Assembly (NCBI GenBank): GCA_003140115.1 | Contig: PLIQ01000242.1 | Location: 1 to 6,398 of the forward strand | Source of the DNA: Actinomycetota bacterium | Lineage (GTDB): Bacteria; Actinomycetota; Actinomycetes; Streptosporangiales; Streptosporangiaceae | DNA length: 6,398 nt | Direction of reading: 5' to 3' | In this document: positions 4,318 to 6,398 of the stretch, piece by piece | Layout: each line of letters opens with the position of its first letter | Numbering within the stretch: the first letter of the stretch is position 1 | Translations under genes and position numbers: made by a program | The notes under the pieces: generated by a model | Told to the model about the DNA's origin: nothing | What the model saw: the letters and a program-made list of their open reading frames with translations, nothing else | The model's database searches: none

Positions 4318-6027
4318 GTGCCGGATTCGCGTATCCGCGCCCTGCGAGTACGGCTGCGGACGCCGCCGGTGCTGGGCGGGCTGCTGCCCGTGCGCCGGTC
4401 TCAGGTAGCGGCGGACCTGCTTGCCGGTATCACCCTGGCCGCCGTGAGCATCCCGGTGTCTCTGGGGTACGCGAAGATCGCCGGGATGCCGGTGGTAACC
4501 GGGCTGTACACGCTGCTGCTCCCGATGGCCGCCTTCGCTATCTTTGGTTCATCGCGCCATCTCGTCGTCGGCGCGGATTCGGCCACCGCGGCCATCCTCG
4601 GCGCGGCCCTGACCGGATTGGCGGCCGCCGGATCGCCGCAATACGTCCGGCTGGCCGGGCTCGCGGCCCTGCTCACGGGCGGGCTGCTGCTGCTGGCCCG
4701 GCTGGCCCGGCTCGGGTTCCTGGCGAATTTCCTGTCCCGGACCGTCCTGATCGGGTTCCTTACCGGCGTCGGTATCCAGGTCGCTGCCGGGCAACTCCCC
4801 GACATGCTCGGGGTGACCGTCGCCGGTAAGAGCACCCCGGCCAAGCTCCTGGAGGTAGTGCGCACGCTGCCGCAGGTACACGGCGCAGATGTGGCGGTAT
4901 CGGCCGGGGTCATCGTGATCGCGCTGGCTGCCCGCTGGGCCGGCCGCCGGATCCCGGGTTTGCTGATCGCCGTGATCGCCGCGATCATCGTGAGCCGCGC
5001 GGCCGGCCTGGCCAGGCGCGGCGTGGCCGTGCTCGGGGCCGTCCCGCGCGGGCTGCCGCACCTGGCGCTGCCCGCGCTCGGCCGGCACGACGCCGTCGCG
5101 CTGCTCGGAACGGCAGTGTCGCTGTTCGTGGTCATCCTGGCCCAGAGCGCGGCGACCTCACGCGCGTACGCCGGGAAATACGAGGAGGCATTCAGCGAGG
5201 ACACCGACCTGGTCGGCCTGGGCGCCGCCAACGTGGCCGCCGCGCTCTCCGGCAGCTTCGTCGTCAACGGCAGCCCCACCCAGACGCAGGTGGCTGACAG
5301 CGCGGGCGGGCGCAGCCAGCTGGCCCAGCTCACCACCAGCGCGGTGGTGCTCATCGTCCTGCTGCTGCTCACCGGGCCGCTGGCCAGCCTGCCGATCGCC
5401 GCCCTGGCGGCGATCGTGTTCCTCATCGCCGCCGGGCTCATCGACGTCGTAGGGATGCGGCGCATCCTGGCCTGCCGTCGCCCGGAGTTCGCCATTGCGC
5501 TGCTCACCACCGCCGCGGTCGTGATCCTCGGGGTGGAGGAAGGCATCGTGCTGGCCGTCGTCGTCTCGGTCATCGACCATCTGCGGCACAGCTACAACCC
5601 GTTCAACAGCGTCCTGGTGAAGTCGCCGGCCGGGCACTGGCAGCCTGCCCCGGTCCTGCCCGGCGCGCGGACCGAGCCAGGACTGGTCATCTACCGGTTC
5701 GGCACCAGCCTGTACTACGCCAACGCCTCCCGCCTCACCGACGACGTCACGGCCCTGGCCGCGCAGGGGAGCCCGCTGCGGTGGATGGTTCTCGACGGCG
5801 CGGCCATCGGCGACGTCGACTACACCGCGGCGGCGGTCCTCACCCGCGTCATCGAACACCTCCGCAAACGACACATCCGCCTCTCCGTCAGCAGCGTCCT
5901 CGGCCCGGTGCGCCAGCAGCTCGACCACTACGGCATCAGCGCCGCCCTCGGCCCCGGCGCCTACTACGACACCCCCGGCGAGGCACTCGAAGCCTTCCAC
6001 GCCGCAGCAGAGGTTACCGGCGAGTAA
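4318..6027 (+). CDS. SulP-family inorganic anion permease with C-terminal STAS domain
   Basis: The protein has 569 residues, normal for bacterial SulP (SLC26-like) carriers. The membrane domain spans about 30-425 and opens with the diagnostic block DLLAGITLAAVSIPVSLGYA (33-52), then GLYTLLLPM (62-70) and SSRHLVVGADSATAAI (78-93). A further conserved loop, NGSPTQTQVADSAGGRSQLA, is at 317-336. After a basic linker (HLRHSYNPFNSVLV) comes a cytoplasmic STAS domain, about 454-565, with VIYRFGTSLYYANA and MVLDGAAIGDVDYTAAAVL. SulP proteins move sulfate, bicarbonate or other anions by Na+ or H+ coupling or exchange; the substrate cannot be read from sequence alone. No sulfate-assimilation or carbonic-anhydrase gene is next to it, and the phosphate module lies upstream. 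The gene has its own promoter-like region and appears monocistronic. Confidence 0.92.
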   Translation: MPDSRIRALRVRLRTPPVLGGLLPVRRSQVAADLLAGITLAAVSIPVSLGYAKIAGMPVVTGLYTLLLPMAAFAIFGSSRHLVVGADSATAAILGAALTGLAAAGSPQYVRLAGLAALLTGGLLLLARLARLGFLANFLSRTVLIGFLTGVGIQVAAGQLPDMLGVTVAGKSTPAKLLEVVRTLPQVHGADVAVSAGVIVIALAARWAGRRIPGLLIAVIAAIIVSRAAGLARRGVAVLGAVPRGLPHLALPALGRHDAVALLGTAVSLFVVILAQSAATSRAYAGKYEEAFSEDTDLVGLGAANVAAALSGSFVVNGSPTQTQVADSAGGRSQLAQLTTSAVVLIVLLLLTGPLASLPIAALAAIVFLIAAGLIDVVGMRRILACRRPEFAIALLTTAAVVILGVEEGIVLAVVVSVIDHLRHSYNPFNSVLVKSPAGHWQPAPVLPGARTEPGLVIYRFGTSLYYANASRLTDDVTALAAQGSPLRWMVLDGAAIGDVDYTAAAVLTRVIEHLRKRHIRLSVSSVLGPVRQQLDHYGISAALGPGAYYDTPGEALEAFHAAAEVTGE

Positions 6028-6048
6028 ACGGCGCACGCAACGGCCCAG

Positions 6049-6084
6049 GCAAGGCAACGAAGCCGCCGAGGCAGAATGCCTTGC
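6049..6084 (+). terminator. Possible terminator stem after the SulP gene
   Basis: GCAAGGCA (6049-6056) is the exact reverse complement of TGCCTTGC (6077-6084), with a 20-base loop, 21 bases past the stop codon. The loop is long and there is no T-run, so it is an imperfect terminator; its position is the main support. Confidence 0.4.
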
Positions 6085-6187
6085 TACCCCGGTGATGTCA
6101 TGTGCTGGACGCCATCGCCTGCCGGTGCCGATCCGCTGGCTGACCTGAGGGCGAGACACCCCTTCCGGCGGGCGCATGCCGCATCTA

Positions 6188-6200
6188 CCGTTGACAACGG
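6188..6200. repeat. Perfect palindrome CCGTTGACAACGG
   Basis: The 13 bases read as CCGTTG-A-CAACGG, perfect except for the central base. They contain TTGACA (6191-6196), the consensus -35 hexamer, but no matching -10 follows at 16-19 bases on the + strand. This could be an operator for an unseen gene to the right or a chance site. Confidence 0.4.
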
Positions 6201-6234
6201 TTGCTCACAAGTTCGTCACGGAACGTGGTTGAAC

Positions 6235-6257
6235 CTCCGCGGGACAAGCACGCGGAG
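6235..6257. repeat. 7-bp inverted repeat
   Basis: CTCCGCG (6235-6241) pairs with CGCGGAG (6251-6257) over a nine-base loop. It could be a terminator stem for either strand, for example inside or near a minus-strand gene entering from the right, but its role is unknown. Confidence 0.3.
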
Positions 6258-6398
6258 CTGCCGGTCTATGCGCTTGGCAGCAGCTCGGCGCTTGTCAACC
6301 GCAACGCTCAGATCAGGCCGTTCTGTACCGCTCAGCCGCAGCGAGTCCACCATCGAGGGGCCCGCGCATACTCGGCATCGATAGGAACCATAAGGAAG

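Larger units (their letters stand above)
6085..6398. other. Terminal region without a convincing gene
   Basis: Neither strand shows a protein that can be recognised. The + frame open across 6076-6384 has a composition (Arg/Ser/Thr-rich, no motif) typical of a shadow frame. On the minus strand a frame is open from the window edge (6398) to a TGA at 6216-6218; its later part reads SVAVDKRRAAAKRIDRQLRV, which looks protein-like, with a possible ATG at 6351-6353 but no ribosome binding site. It could be the tail of a gene entering from the right or chance. AAGGAAG at 6392-6398 resembles a Shine-Dalgarno sequence for a + strand gene starting just outside. The region also has the palindromes listed separately and is less GC-biased than the genes before it. 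Confidence 0.4.

Noticed and set aside
4401..5573. Long open frame on the minus strand inside the SulP gene (390 codons)
   Set aside because: Ser/Thr/Arg/Ala-rich translation without motifs, entirely within a well-supported gene: a usual shadow in GC-rich DNA. The minus frames at 5158-6177 and 2467-3024 are rejected for the same reason.
1..6398. CRISPR array, tRNA, rRNA or riboswitch
   Set aside because: No regularly spaced repeats, cloverleaf-like segment or known RNA core was seen on either strand; only isolated inverted repeats are present.

Overview
The window is very GC-rich, with strongly G/C-ending codons, frequent GTG starts, a TANNNT-type leaderless promoter and a Streptomyces-style PHO box. 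All of this points to an actinobacterial chromosome; the genus cannot be told from this sequence. All convincing genes lie on the + strand.

Layout. Positions 1-~780 hold the left part of an IS982-family insertion sequence. Its transposase is broken twice: a one-base frameshift near 366-369, and loss of the C-terminus at about 773. A spacer to 985 carries a short palindrome and a promoter that appears to sit directly on the next start codon. Then come a PhoU-family phosphate regulator (986-1627), a 224-bp spacer with a clear PHO box (1727-1759), and an MFS phosphate:H+ symporter of the Pho84/PHS type (1852-3267). After a spacer with two hairpins comes a 211-residue protein of unknown function (3491-4126). 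It has an N-terminal four-cysteine zinc ribbon and an R-x5-H motif resembling that of HEPN RNases. A SulP-family anion permease with a C-terminal STAS domain follows (4318-6027). The last 371 bases hold a possible terminator and palindromes but no convincing gene.

How it fits together. PhoU and the permease form a phosphate-uptake module without a Pst ABC transporter in view. The PHO box is placed so that PhoP could drive the permease gene alone, separately from phoU, which has its own promoter. Every proton- and phosphate-binding residue remembered from the fungal Pho84-type structure is present in the permease with matching spacing, so phosphate transport is a strong call. The substrate of the SulP protein is open (sulfate, bicarbonate or another anion). 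The zinc-ribbon protein is the least explained gene and the best candidate for new biology. No CRISPR array, tRNA, rRNA or large multigene defence system was seen.
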